DNA of 64,000 nt, from positions 1 through 64,000 of the IMG/VR virus record IMGVR_UViG_3300042863_003045; one strand, written 5' to 3'. Every line of letters begins with the position of its first letter. The first letter of the stretch is position 1. Of this stretch, positions 8,600-17,471 are shown piece by piece. The notes below the pieces were generated by a model that was not told where the DNA came from, ran no database searches, and saw only the letters and a program-made list of their open reading frames with translations. The translations under genes and the position numbers were made by a program. Origin of the DNA: a virus.

Positions 8600-9400
8600 T
8601 CAAAATCTAAAATTCTGTGTTTTTTTCCATTCACTTAACAATCTTAGAGCTTCTTCTTTAAACATATCAAATTTATTTGGATTTTCGACAAATCTATCCT
8701 GAAGTCGTTTAATTTTTTTATTAAAATCAGACTGATAAAATTGTACTATGTTTTCTGATGGTATCCCCAATCTTTTAAAATCATCTTTCACTAAAAGAGG
8801 TTCATTTTTATAAGGCTTTGGTTCCTTTTTTGGAGCTTCATACTTTTTAATAATAACATCACTATCTGTCCAAACAAATAGTTTTTGTTTTCCAAAAAAC
8901 TTACTTTTTTTCAAGTCTTCAATTGTTCCAGTTCCAATAACTTCATATTCTATACAATACTCAGCCATTTTATCTAAATCTCCTTGATCATCATCATATG
9001 GATAATTCAAATCTTTATATTCTGAATTCAATAAATCTTGAATATCCGGATTATTTCTCTCACTATAAATAGAATGCCCTTTATAAAACCAATCGTTGAT
9101 AAAACAGAAAAAAGACCAACCTAATTTAGATTGATCGTCAATCTGAATCTCATATATGAAATCTCCGTATAGACCTTTATAATCTGGATTAAAGGCCAAA
9201 GAATCCATAAAATGAACACATCTATGTTTATCTGGAAATCCATTTTTAACTAAAACTCTATTTACATTTTCAGGACCCACCATTTTTCTAAGTTTTGGTG
9301 TGAATTGCATTAATTGATTATCTCCTAATAAATCAAACTGATTGAAACGATAAAATTTTGGTTCTTCAATAAATTTTTCAAATAATTTTATATACTTCAT
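8600..9400 (-). CDS. Tagged protein of unknown fold, possibly ART-like
   Basis: 266 residues starting MKYIKLFEKFIEE (shared tag). The middle contains FYRFNQFDLLGD, then HRCVHFMDSLAFNPD, then YGDFIYEIQIDD. An aromatic-Arg strand, an H-F-x-x-S-L segment and a Y-x-x-x-I strand recall divergent ADP-ribosyltransferases, but no catalytic Glu is evident. The C terminus is helical and basic. It is first in the leftward cluster, and the tail-tube terminator lies just upstream, so it likely has its own promoter (TATATA near 9408). Confidence 0.5.
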   Translation of the reverse strand: MKYIKLFEKFIEEPKFYRFNQFDLLGDNQLMQFTPKLRKMVGPENVNRVLVKNGFPDKHRCVHFMDSLAFNPDYKGLYGDFIYEIQIDDQSKLGWSFFCFINDWFYKGHSIYSERNNPDIQDLLNSEYKDLNYPYDDDQGDLDKMAEYCIEYEVIGTGTIEDLKKSKFFGKQKLFVWTDSDVIIKKYEAPKKEPKPYKNEPLLVKDDFKRLGIPSENIVQFYQSDFNKKIKRLQDRFVENPNKFDMFKEEALRLLSEWKKTQNFRF

Positions 9401-9412
9401 ACTACTATATAT

Positions 9413-9434
9413 AAAAAAATCCGATAATTATCGG
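9413..9434 (-). terminator. Intrinsic terminator after the tail tube gene
   Basis: CCGATAATTATCGG is a perfect 14-nt hairpin, followed on the minus strand by seven T. It separates the tail-tube transcript from the tagged-gene cluster. Confidence 0.75.
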
Positions 9435-9508
9435 ATTTTTTGTTTTTTAAAAAGAATTATTTTTTCACCAATTGAATATCAATATTCAAAAAATGACTTT
9501 TTGAAATT

Positions 9509-10135
9509 TTAGTATCCAGCAACAAATGGTGGAGATACTGTAAAGTTATTATCAATGTACTCGTCAATGAAGTAGTCAGAAATCCACTTTCCAGTAACAT
9601 TATCAAGATCGCCACCTCCAATCCATTCTAGTGATCCAAATCCTGATAGATCGAGTAATTGACAGTTCTGGAAAGTAACTCTTCTTAAAACGAGACCTTT
9701 TTTATCATGTTGATTTACTATAATAGTTCCTATAAGATCTGCCTTATAATGTAAATATCCGTTCTGAGAGTTCCAAGCCAGATCATACCAAGCTCTTAAC
9801 GTATTCCAAACTTCCATTGAACCTTGGTTATTAACATTCACATTGAACTTTATACTCGGTTCAGTAGTAGTTGAATCAGGTCCTGCCTTAACAAATGCTC
9901 TATCAGTATATTTAAACTTCTGCATAGTAGTACCAAGTGTCTTATTTGTCAGACCTAAATCTATACTTGAAGCCTGTTGAAGTAAAAGAACAGCATCTCT
10001 ACCTTGTGCTTGTAATATTGTAGGTAATATAAAAGTAATCTCAAACAGATTCTTATAAACTACCTCTTGTGGTTGTGTACCAGGTCCGCCAGGCGAACCC
10101 GTCATTTGGAGTTGAGTAAAATGTGGTAATGGCAT
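9509..10135 (-). CDS. 19: Tail tube protein, gp19-like
   Basis: 208 residues, close to T4 gp19 (163) and to the family. Diagnostic stretches are VYKNLFEITFILPTIL near the N terminus, then IKFNVNVNNQGSMEVWNTLR, a W-x-x-L-x-x-W segment, and GLVLRRVTFQNCQLLDLSG, which is the strand and loop pattern of phage tail tubes. It polymerises inside the sheath and conducts the DNA. It stands apart from the sheath gene, which lies 7 kb away behind several homing genes. Confidence 0.88.
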   Translation of the reverse strand: MPLPHFTQLQMTGSPGGPGTQPQEVVYKNLFEITFILPTILQAQGRDAVLLLQQASSIDLGLTNKTLGTTMQKFKYTDRAFVKAGPDSTTTEPSIKFNVNVNNQGSMEVWNTLRAWYDLAWNSQNGYLHYKADLIGTIIVNQHDKKGLVLRRVTFQNCQLLDLSGFGSLEWIGGGDLDNVTGKWISDYFIDEYIDNNFTVSPPFVAGY

Positions 10136-10265
10136 TTATCTAAATTATTTTTTATTTAACTATTTAGTTATGATTTATATATCATATCTATTTAAGTCTC
10201 TATTATATATTGATATGAAAAACTGACTTTTTTCCAAAAGACATACAATTTAATATATATTAAAG

Positions 10266-10988
10266 ATGAAAAAATTAACAAAACAAGAATTCATTGATAA
10301 ATCTATTGAAATACACGGAAATAAATTTGATTATTCAAAAACTGAATTCAAAAATGTAAGAAGTAAAATAATTATAATATGTCCAAATCACGGTGAAATA
10401 ACGATAAGAGTTAGTAATCACATACATATGAAACAAGGATGTGACACTTGTGCCAGGGATAAACATAAACTAACAGAACTAAGTCCAGAAAGATTAGAGA
10501 ATCTCAAAAATATTCATAATAACAAATACGAGTATAAAAATTTATCGGTTACAAAGGGATTTATTAATATAGTTTGTCCAAATCACGGTGTCTTTACTCA
10601 ATATCTTTATTTTCATGAATATGGACATGGTTGTTCAGAGTGTAATTCTACATCGAGAGGAGAAGATAGAGTAAAATCCTTTTTAGAAAATATAAATATT
10701 CAATTCAAAAGAAATTATGAATTTGAAGATTGTAAAAGAGTTAAGAGATTAAGATTTGATTTTTATTTACCGGAATTGAATATGTGTATTGAGTATGATG
10801 GAGAGCATCACTTTGTGGAAAATGAATATTTTGGTGAAGGAAACTTAGAGTATATGAAAGAAAATGATAAAATTAAAAATGAATATTGTATTTTAAAAAA
10901 TATTAAATTGATCAGGATACCATTTCATGATTATAAAAATATTGAAACTATATTGAATGATCTAAATAGAAAAGAGAAAAGTATATAA
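10266..10988 (+). CDS. Homing-type endonuclease with zinc-knuckle repeats and Vsr-like domain
   Basis: 240 residues. Two repeats of the form G-N-K-F-D-Y-S...ICPNHGE......GCDTC sit at residues 17-62 and about 80-123; each ends in a Cys pair that likely binds zinc (DUF723-type). The C-terminal half has RFDFYLPELNMCIEYDGEHHF, the core of Vsr-like PD-(D/E)XK nucleases, and ends in a helix typical of that fold. Such free-standing genes spread by cutting phage relatives that lack them. TTTAATATATATT lies just before the start. The next gene starts 5 nt after this stop. Confidence 0.75.
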   Translation: MKKLTKQEFIDKSIEIHGNKFDYSKTEFKNVRSKIIIICPNHGEITIRVSNHIHMKQGCDTCARDKHKLTELSPERLENLKNIHNNKYEYKNLSVTKGFINIVCPNHGVFTQYLYFHEYGHGCSECNSTSRGEDRVKSFLENINIQFKRNYEFEDCKRVKRLRFDFYLPELNMCIEYDGEHHFVENEYFGEGNLEYMKENDKIKNEYCILKNIKLIRIPFHDYKNIETILNDLNRKEKSI

Positions 10989-10993
10989 ATTAG

Positions 10994-12703
10994 ATGCTAA
11001 TAACAGAAGAAGTAGATATTCCTATTACTAAGAAAAACTATAGTTTTTACAAAAAACTTGGATATGATCCAGTTATTGATAGTGATTTATCAGTTCCAAT
11101 CAAAAATTTATCAAATAGTTCTAATGTTATCATAGAAGTAAAATGTGATTTCTGTGGAAATGTCAAAAAATTATCTTATAGTAATTATAATAAGAGTTTA
11201 AAAACTGGGGAAAAATATGCTTGTTCTCAAAAATGTTCTTATCAAAAAAAATCTGAGATTCTTTTCGAAGAATCAGGTATTCGTAATATTTTTCAATCGG
11301 AAGAAATAAAAGAAAAAATAAAATCAAAAAATTTGGAAAAATGGGGAGTCCAGAATTACACACAAACTGACCATTTTAAAGAAAAATCAAAGAAAACCAA
11401 TTTAGAGAAATTTGGAGTCCAGAATCCAATGCAAAATGAAATAGTAAAAGAAAAAGCAAGGTTAACAAGTTTAGAAAAATGGGGAGGTATTGGATTTGCA
11501 TCAGAAAAAATATCAGAAAAAATAATTGAATCGAACTTAGAAAAATGGGGCACAGAAACTCCTGCTAAATTAGAATCAATAAAAGAAAAGATAAAATTGA
11601 CAAATTTAGAAAAATGGGGAGGCACTGGATTTGCTTCTGAAAAAATATCAGAAAAAATAGGTGAAACACTCCAGAAAAATTGGGGATCTGATTCAAATAC
11701 AAAAAGTGAGATATTTAGAAAATTGCATTATAAATTATCACAGGATCTAAATTATATCGAATACGCAGGTGATAGATTTTCTATATTTAAGTGTGAATTA
11801 GGACACACATTCTCTATACATAAAAATAACTATTCATCAAGAAAGGAAGAATTTGAAAATATTTGCACTGTTTGTAATCCTATCGGAGAATCATCATCAC
11901 TAAAAGAAAAAGAGTTATTGGAATTTATTAAATCTCTCGGCGTTGAATGTATAAAACAATGGAGAGATGTTTTAGAAATTGATATTTATATTCCAGATTA
12001 TAAAATTGGATTTGAATTCAACGGACTTTATTATCATTCTGATATTTTTAAGGACAAAAAGTATCACATAGAAAAAACAAATTTCTTTATGAATAAGGGA
12101 ATAAGAATAATACACATATGGGAGGATGACTGGGATTTAAAGAAAGATATAATTAAAAGTCAGATAAGAAATTTACTTAATCTATCAACTAAAATAGGTG
12201 GAAGAAAATGTGAAATAAAGAGTGTTAATTTTAAAGAAACACAAAGTTTTTTAGAAGAAAATCATATCCAAGGATCATATTCAAGTATAAAATTGTCCTA
12301 CGGACTTTATTATAAAAATGAATTAGTATCAATAATGTGTTTTGATAGATTTGAAGGAAGAAAAACCATGTCATCAAAAGAATGGAATCTTTCGAGATTC
12401 TGTAATAAGTTAGAATATTCTATCATTGGAGGTGCTTCTAAACTCTTGAATTATTTCATCGAAGTGAATTCACCAAATAGAATAATATCTTATGCTGATA
12501 AAGACTGGTCAGTAGGAGAATTATATGAAAAATTGAATTTCACTAAGATATATGAAACTAAACCAGATTATAAATATATTTCTAAAAAAGTTAGAATCCA
12601 TAAATCATCTTTTAGAAAATCAAGAACTGGAATATCCGAAAAGAATTTAAACATTCCTAAAATATGGGATTGTGGAAAAATAAAATTTGAGAAACTATAC
12701 TAA
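10994..12703 (+). CDS. Large homing-type endonuclease with LEKWG repeats and GNAT-like tail
   Basis: 569 residues in four parts. Residues 36-90 have a zinc knuckle (CDFCG...CSQKC). Residues 105-240 carry about six repeats of NLEKWGVQNPMQ type with KEK linkers, probably DNA-reading helices. Residues 320-370 hold the nuclease core EIDIYIPDYKIGFEFNGLYY and W-E-D-D-W. The last 160 residues contain HIQG, LYYKNELVSIMCFD, LSRFCNKLEYSIIGGASKLL and SYADKDWSVGELYEKLNF, which resembles a GNAT or Mom-like acetyltransferase fold. Paralogues lie at 13957 and 15667. Confidence 0.75.
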   Translation: MLITEEVDIPITKKNYSFYKKLGYDPVIDSDLSVPIKNLSNSSNVIIEVKCDFCGNVKKLSYSNYNKSLKTGEKYACSQKCSYQKKSEILFEESGIRNIFQSEEIKEKIKSKNLEKWGVQNYTQTDHFKEKSKKTNLEKFGVQNPMQNEIVKEKARLTSLEKWGGIGFASEKISEKIIESNLEKWGTETPAKLESIKEKIKLTNLEKWGGTGFASEKISEKIGETLQKNWGSDSNTKSEIFRKLHYKLSQDLNYIEYAGDRFSIFKCELGHTFSIHKNNYSSRKEEFENICTVCNPIGESSSLKEKELLEFIKSLGVECIKQWRDVLEIDIYIPDYKIGFEFNGLYYHSDIFKDKKYHIEKTNFFMNKGIRIIHIWEDDWDLKKDIIKSQIRNLLNLSTKIGGRKCEIKSVNFKETQSFLEENHIQGSYSSIKLSYGLYYKNELVSIMCFDRFEGRKTMSSKEWNLSRFCNKLEYSIIGGASKLLNYFIEVNSPNRIISYADKDWSVGELYEKLNFTKIYETKPDYKYISKKVRIHKSSFRKSRTGISEKNLNIPKIWDCGKIKFEKLY

Positions 12704-12720
12704 TACAATAAATATTTTTT

Positions 12721-12749
12721 AAAAGGGGGCAAAATATTATTTGTATATA
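12721..12749 (+). promoter_or_regulatory. G-run plus TATATA promoter-like element
   Basis: AAAAGGGGGC is followed after 14 nt by TATATATAAA, about 30 nt before the gp26-like start. The same layout precedes uvsX and its divergent neighbour. It looks like an activator box plus -10 element, as in phage middle promoters. Confidence 0.5.
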
Positions 12750-12776
12750 TAAATTACAAAAAATAATTACAAATAT

Positions 12777-13718
12777 ATGTCTAATGATAAAATGTCTGAA
12801 GAAGAATATCTAAAACAACACATACAAGAAATAGAATCACAAAAAGTAAAACCTCCAACTGATATATTTGATTCTATGACAAATAATCAAACAAACTCGT
12901 CAAGAGTCGAAGATTTACAATTTGTATCAGTTGATGTAAAAGAACTTCCTTGTGGAATGTTCTATCCAGCTGGAACCGCTCTTATGGTAAGAGCAGCACA
13001 AGTAAAAGAAATTCAATCTTATTCAATGGTCGATGACAATAACTTCTATGATATTGTTGAAAAGATGAATGATATGTTACAATCATGTGTAAGAATAAAA
13101 TATTCTGATGGTAAAATGGGATCTTTCTTGGATTTAAAGGACCAAGATAGACTTTACACTATATTCCTTATAAGAGAACTTACATTTCAAAAGGGAAATT
13201 CATTGGCTGTAACGCTTACTTGTACTTGTGGTGCAGAAAATTCAATTGAATTAAAAAGACAGAATTTTGCTTTCCATCAAATAGATGAAAAACTTTTGAA
13301 CTTCTATTCAAAGGGAAAAGGAACATTCATATTCAGAACAATAAATGATAAAGAATTTGAACTTACTCCACCTAATATTGGAATACAAAAATCATTTACT
13401 GATTATATCATTAAGGAAAATCAAGAAAAAAGACAAGCGAATCTTGCTTTCCTTAAAATAATACCATTTATGTTAAATGGTAGAAACTCTATAACAAATG
13501 ATGGTGTGAAAGCAAAACTCAAAGAATTTCAGGAAATGGATGATGTATCTTTCCAATTCTTGAATGCTGCTGTAAGTAAAATGACTTTTGGTATAAAAGA
13601 ATTAAAAAAACAATGTTATTCGTGCGGTGTGGAGATCCGCACTGAAATGACATTTCCCAACGGATCGTCAGGTCTTTTCGTTATTCATGATGCCTTTGAG
13701 AGCTTTATTAAAAAATAA
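12777..13718 (+). CDS. 26: gp26-like baseplate hub protein
   Basis: 313 residues. Residues 50-310 match the T4 baseplate protein gp26 family as I know it: VKELPCGMFYPAGTALMVRA at the start, IRELTFQKGNSLAVTLTCTC in the middle, and two Cys-x-x/x-Cys knuckles (CTCG near 142 and CYSCG near 280) that may share a zinc ion. The first 45 residues are a disordered leader. The downstream gene overlaps by 32 nt in the +1 frame, at an A-rich stop, which may matter for expression. Confidence comes from the paired knuckles and the context. Confidence 0.7.
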   Translation: MSNDKMSEEEYLKQHIQEIESQKVKPPTDIFDSMTNNQTNSSRVEDLQFVSVDVKELPCGMFYPAGTALMVRAAQVKEIQSYSMVDDNNFYDIVEKMNDMLQSCVRIKYSDGKMGSFLDLKDQDRLYTIFLIRELTFQKGNSLAVTLTCTCGAENSIELKRQNFAFHQIDEKLLNFYSKGKGTFIFRTINDKEFELTPPNIGIQKSFTDYIIKENQEKRQANLAFLKIIPFMLNGRNSITNDGVKAKLKEFQEMDDVSFQFLNAAVSKMTFGIKELKKQCYSCGVEIRTEMTFPNGSSGLFVIHDAFESFIKK

Positions 13719-13938
13719 ACTACTTCTTCAGAAGCATTATCATGTAAATGAGTGTTCAATGAACGATTGGCCATTTTGGATGTTAGAAGAGAGCGTTTCT
13801 ATTATAAATGATCTTACTGATGAAGAAGAAAAGCAGAGAAATAAAGAAGAAGATCAGCAGAATAAATCCATGCCTAATTTCAATCCTGGATCATATATGA
13901 GCCAAATGAGTTCAATGGCAAATAACTTTAAACCTTAA
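13687..13938 (+). CDS. Small hub-assembly protein overlapping gp26 in the +1 frame
   Basis: The frame encodes KNKLLLQKHYHVNECSMNDW, then PFWMLEESVSIINDLTDEEE, an acidic helix and a Met/Asn-rich tail. It has two possible ATGs (13687, 13690) inside the gp26-like gene and a later one at MNDWPFW. The first residues before KNKLLL read as out-of-frame gp26 sequence, so the authentic protein may instead be a frameshift extension of gp26 at TTT ATT AAA AAA TAA. That would resemble lambda G/GT tail chaperones. Independent translation from an internal ATG is the alternative. Confidence 0.55.
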   Translation: MMPLRALLKNKLLLQKHYHVNECSMNDWPFWMLEESVSIINDLTDEEEKQRNKEEDQQNKSMPNFNPGSYMSQMSSMANNFKP

Positions 13939-13956
13939 TTTTGATATATAATATTG

Positions 13957-15612
13957 ATGATATTATCTAAAGAAGTAGAGGTTAAAACTTTTAAAAATAA
14001 AAAACTTAAACATTATTCCAATCTTGGATATGATGTTTATTTGCCAATAATTCTTATAAAGATAGAAGATCTGCCAAAATCTATAAGTGTAGAAGTGCAA
14101 GTTAAATGTGACTTCTGTGGAAAAGAACATATTAGAAAATTCGTAGATTATAATAGAACTTGTAAAGAAGGAAAATGGGCTTGTTCAAAAGAATGTGGTA
14201 CTCTTAAATTCAAAGAAACTATGTTGAATTTGAATGTCCAGAATCATATGAAAGGAAAGAAAATAGAACCGGAAAAGTTAAAAGTAATTTTAGAAAAAAG
14301 AAAGAAAACAAATATAGAAAAGTGGGGAGTTGAACATGTCCTTCAAAATGAAGAAGTTAAAGAAAAGTATAAAGAAACTTCAATTAGAAACTGGAATGTT
14401 GATAACTTCTCTAAAACAGAGGAATTTATAATAAAACAAAAAGAAACTTGCTTAGAAAAATGGGGAGAGGATCACCATTCACAGAATACTGATATTAAAA
14501 AGAAGAAAGAAGAAACTTGCTTAGAAAAATGGGGAGTTAAATCAACACTAAATATAAATAAGTCTCAAGAAAAAAGAAATGAGATATTCAGAACAGAAGA
14601 ATTCAGAAAAAAATTTGAAATTTCAAATCATAAAGATTATATAGAATATTTAGGTGATAGTAAATCACTATTTATGTGTGAGAAGAACCATAAATTTGAA
14701 ATAGACTATGATAATTTCAGAGGAAGAATTGTCAATAACATTCCACTTTGCACTATCTGTTACTCAATCAGTGAACATAGATCAATAAAAGAAAAAGAAT
14801 TATTAAATTACATATCAAGTATCTATGATAAAGAAATAATAGAATCATATAGAGATAAGTATGAAATTGATATTTATCTACCAGATCTTAATATAGGATT
14901 TGAATTCAATGGCATTTTTTGGCACTCTGATAAATGGAAATCAAAAGATTATCATAAATTAAAATCAGATCACTTTAAAGAAAAAGGAATTAAAATATTC
15001 AATATATGGGAAAGCGATTGGGATTTTAGAAATAGTATAGTAAAATCACAGATATTGAATCAGTTAGGCAAATCCAACAGGATATGGGCAAGAAAATGTT
15101 CAGTAAAAGAAATTACAGACAATAAAATATCAAAAGAGTTTTTAGATAAAAATCATATTCAAGGATGGGTTAGATCAGATTTAAAAATTGGACTTTATTA
15201 TAATGATGAATTGGTATCAATTATGATATTTGATCATTATGAAGGCCGTAAAAAAATGAATAAAGATGAATGGAACCTATCAAGATTCTGCAATAAATTA
15301 GATTATTCTGTTGTAGGAGGAGCTTCTAAAATTCTGAATTATTTCATTAAAAGTATGAATCCAAAAAGAATAATAAGTTATGCAGACAAAGATTGGAGCC
15401 AAGGAAATCTATACGAATCTATTGGATTCTTATTAATAAGTGAGATAAATCCTGATTATAAATATGTGGTAGATGGTGATATGATACACAAATCAAGATT
15501 TAGAAAATCATTAACTGGTGTATCGGAATCAGAATTGAATATTCCTAAAGTATGGAATTGTGGTAAGTTGAAATTTGAAAAAACCTTCAACTCAATATGT
15601 GATGAAATATGA
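13957..15612 (+). CDS. Large homing-type endonuclease, paralogue of the 10994 gene
   Basis: 551 residues from the ATG at 13957. Same order as its paralogue: zinc knuckle CDFCGKEH...CSKEC, four or five LEKWGV/NIEKWGV repeats, nuclease core EIDIYLPDLNIGFEFNGIFW followed by WESDWD, and a GNAT-like tail (HIQGWV, LYYNDELVSIMIFD, LSRFCNKLDYSVVGGASKIL, SYADKDWSQGNLYESIGF). It directly follows the baseplate genes on the same strand, preceded by a TATATAATATT tract, so it may ride on that transcript. Confidence 0.75.
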   Translation: MILSKEVEVKTFKNKKLKHYSNLGYDVYLPIILIKIEDLPKSISVEVQVKCDFCGKEHIRKFVDYNRTCKEGKWACSKECGTLKFKETMLNLNVQNHMKGKKIEPEKLKVILEKRKKTNIEKWGVEHVLQNEEVKEKYKETSIRNWNVDNFSKTEEFIIKQKETCLEKWGEDHHSQNTDIKKKKEETCLEKWGVKSTLNINKSQEKRNEIFRTEEFRKKFEISNHKDYIEYLGDSKSLFMCEKNHKFEIDYDNFRGRIVNNIPLCTICYSISEHRSIKEKELLNYISSIYDKEIIESYRDKYEIDIYLPDLNIGFEFNGIFWHSDKWKSKDYHKLKSDHFKEKGIKIFNIWESDWDFRNSIVKSQILNQLGKSNRIWARKCSVKEITDNKISKEFLDKNHIQGWVRSDLKIGLYYNDELVSIMIFDHYEGRKKMNKDEWNLSRFCNKLDYSVVGGASKILNYFIKSMNPKRIISYADKDWSQGNLYESIGFLLISEINPDYKYVVDGDMIHKSRFRKSLTGVSESELNIPKVWNCGKLKFEKTFNSICDEI

Positions 15613-15666
15613 TTTGCCAATGTTGAGTTTTATCGCAAAGTTTGAATTGGTTTTTATGGAGGAATT

Positions 15667-17391
15667 TTAAATGGTATAAATCCATTTTTTCATGCCACAT
15701 CCCCATATTCTAAAAGCACCAACATCTTCATACATTATTTCTCTTTCGGTTTTATTTTTATCATATCCCATTTTAACAAGATTTGACTTTCTGAAATTGT
15801 ATCTATGTTTTCTTTTTTTATCAATTACCCAATAATAATCAAGTCCGGTATCAGATAAATGTGAGAAATTCAATTTTTTATACAGGTCTCCGGAAAAAAT
15901 CGAATTATCTGAATATGATGTGATATTTTTTGGTGAAAAACTCCTCAAGAAAAATGTAAACAACTTAGATGCTCCTCCAATAACATTGAATCCTAATTTA
16001 TTTACAAATCTTATCAATTCATAAGAATCATCATCGTTTTCCTGATTTAAAATTATTCTAAGTTTACCAAATGTCATTAAACTCACCAATTCATTTTTAT
16101 AATATAATCCTAATTTTATTGAAGATGGTGCATATCCTTGTATATGGTTTTCATTTAAGAAATCTTTAGATGATTTAGAATCTATTTCTTTAATATGGCA
16201 TTGGCGAGCATAAATCTTATTCTGAACAACACCAATTGAATATGATATTATTGACTTTATAATATCATTTTTAAAGGCCCAATCATCCTCCCATATATGT
16301 ATCAACTTAATATTTTTCTGTGAACAAAGATTTGTCTTATCTGAATGATAGGATATATCCCTTTTAAGTTCTGAATGCCAGAATAATCCATTGAACTCAA
16401 ATCCTAATTTCAATTCTGGTAAATAAATATCCAGTTCATAAGGTGATATTATATTTCTATCATTTATTAATATTTCTCCAGAATAGATGCTCTTAATATA
16501 ATTAAACAACTGAATTTCCTGACCACTTTTTTTATCAAATGGGTTGCAATGTGTACAAATCTCAGTTTTTCCTCTGATTGTTCTATCATACAAATTATCA
16601 GCACTTATTTCAAAGTTATTTCCACAATTAGAACAATTTATATCATAAATAATTCTACCAAAGGATTTAGAATAAGCATCAATTAGTTTATAATTACTTG
16701 GAATTCGAGATTCCGCAATATGTATGGCGGTTTCTATTTTTTTGTCAATAGAAGAAACAACACTCTTTTGGTGTATATCTTTATTCATCCAAGGATGTTC
16801 AACACCATATCTTTCTAAACTTGTTTTCTTAAATGTCTCTTTATAATTGCTTTTTTTAAAAGATTCAATTCTCCTGTTTAATAATTCAGTGCTATAATTC
16901 GGATTATCAACACCGTAATTTTCTCTCAAGGTTTTTATTGATTTATTTCTTATCTCTGATGAAGACATAGGTGAATTGCCACCATATCTAATATTATTGG
17001 TCTCTATCATCTTATTTTTTACCACATCAGACTCAGCAGGTGTTTTTGTTCCAAATTTTTGTAGTGATTTTTGAATCTTTTTGTTTATTATATCTGGATC
17101 AGTGCCAACACATTCATTTGAACAATAGTCATAATATCCCAATGTTGAGTTTCTGAAATTAACTATATTTTCACATTTAGGATTTTTACAAATAACAATA
17201 TGATCAATTTCTTTAATTGTGTGATATACACATTGTTTAAACGATAAGTTCAGATGGGAAGTGTATTTAATTATTAAATCATAATCATTAGGAAAATTTT
17301 TAAAAACATACTTTTCAGAGCACATCTTGCCTGATTTATTGTTATTATTAAATTCAAAAATATATTTGTCACTTAACCCAGCCATTAACAT
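15667..17391 (-). CDS. Large homing-type endonuclease, third paralogue
   Basis: 574 residues (or 572 from a second ATG at 17385, which follows the TTTAATATATA motif more comfortably). It has CKNPKC...CSNEC zinc knuckles, repeats of SLQKFGTKTPAES and NNIRYGGNSPMSS type, a second CSNCG...CTHC knuckle, nuclease core ELDIYLPELKLGFEFNGLFW with WEDDW, and the GNAT-like tail (HIQGYAPSSIKLGLYYKNEL, FVNKLGFNVIGGASKLF). It is more diverged than the other two. It lies convergent to the 13957 copy with a 54-nt gap. Confidence 0.75.
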   Translation of the reverse strand: MLMAGLSDKYIFEFNNNNKSGKMCSEKYVFKNFPNDYDLIIKYTSHLNLSFKQCVYHTIKEIDHIVICKNPKCENIVNFRNSTLGYYDYCSNECVGTDPDIINKKIQKSLQKFGTKTPAESDVVKNKMIETNNIRYGGNSPMSSSEIRNKSIKTLRENYGVDNPNYSTELLNRRIESFKKSNYKETFKKTSLERYGVEHPWMNKDIHQKSVVSSIDKKIETAIHIAESRIPSNYKLIDAYSKSFGRIIYDINCSNCGNNFEISADNLYDRTIRGKTEICTHCNPFDKKSGQEIQLFNYIKSIYSGEILINDRNIISPYELDIYLPELKLGFEFNGLFWHSELKRDISYHSDKTNLCSQKNIKLIHIWEDDWAFKNDIIKSIISYSIGVVQNKIYARQCHIKEIDSKSSKDFLNENHIQGYAPSSIKLGLYYKNELVSLMTFGKLRIILNQENDDDSYELIRFVNKLGFNVIGGASKLFTFFLRSFSPKNITSYSDNSIFSGDLYKKLNFSHLSDTGLDYYWVIDKKRKHRYNFRKSNLVKMGYDKNKTEREIMYEDVGAFRIWGCGMKKWIYTI

Positions 17392-17417
17392 ATATATTAA
17401 ATATTCCTATATAAGTT

Positions 17418-17450
17418 TAAAAAAAAATGGGGAATTTTAAAATTCCCCAT
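17418..17450. terminator. Hairpin terminator downstream of the sheath gene
   Basis: ATGGGGAATTTT and AAAATTCCCCAT form a perfect 12-bp stem flanked by A and T runs on both sides. It lies 21 nt after the sheath stop on the minus strand and, being symmetric, could act in both directions. Confidence 0.8.
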
Positions 17451-17471
17451 TTTTAAATATTATTTAACATT

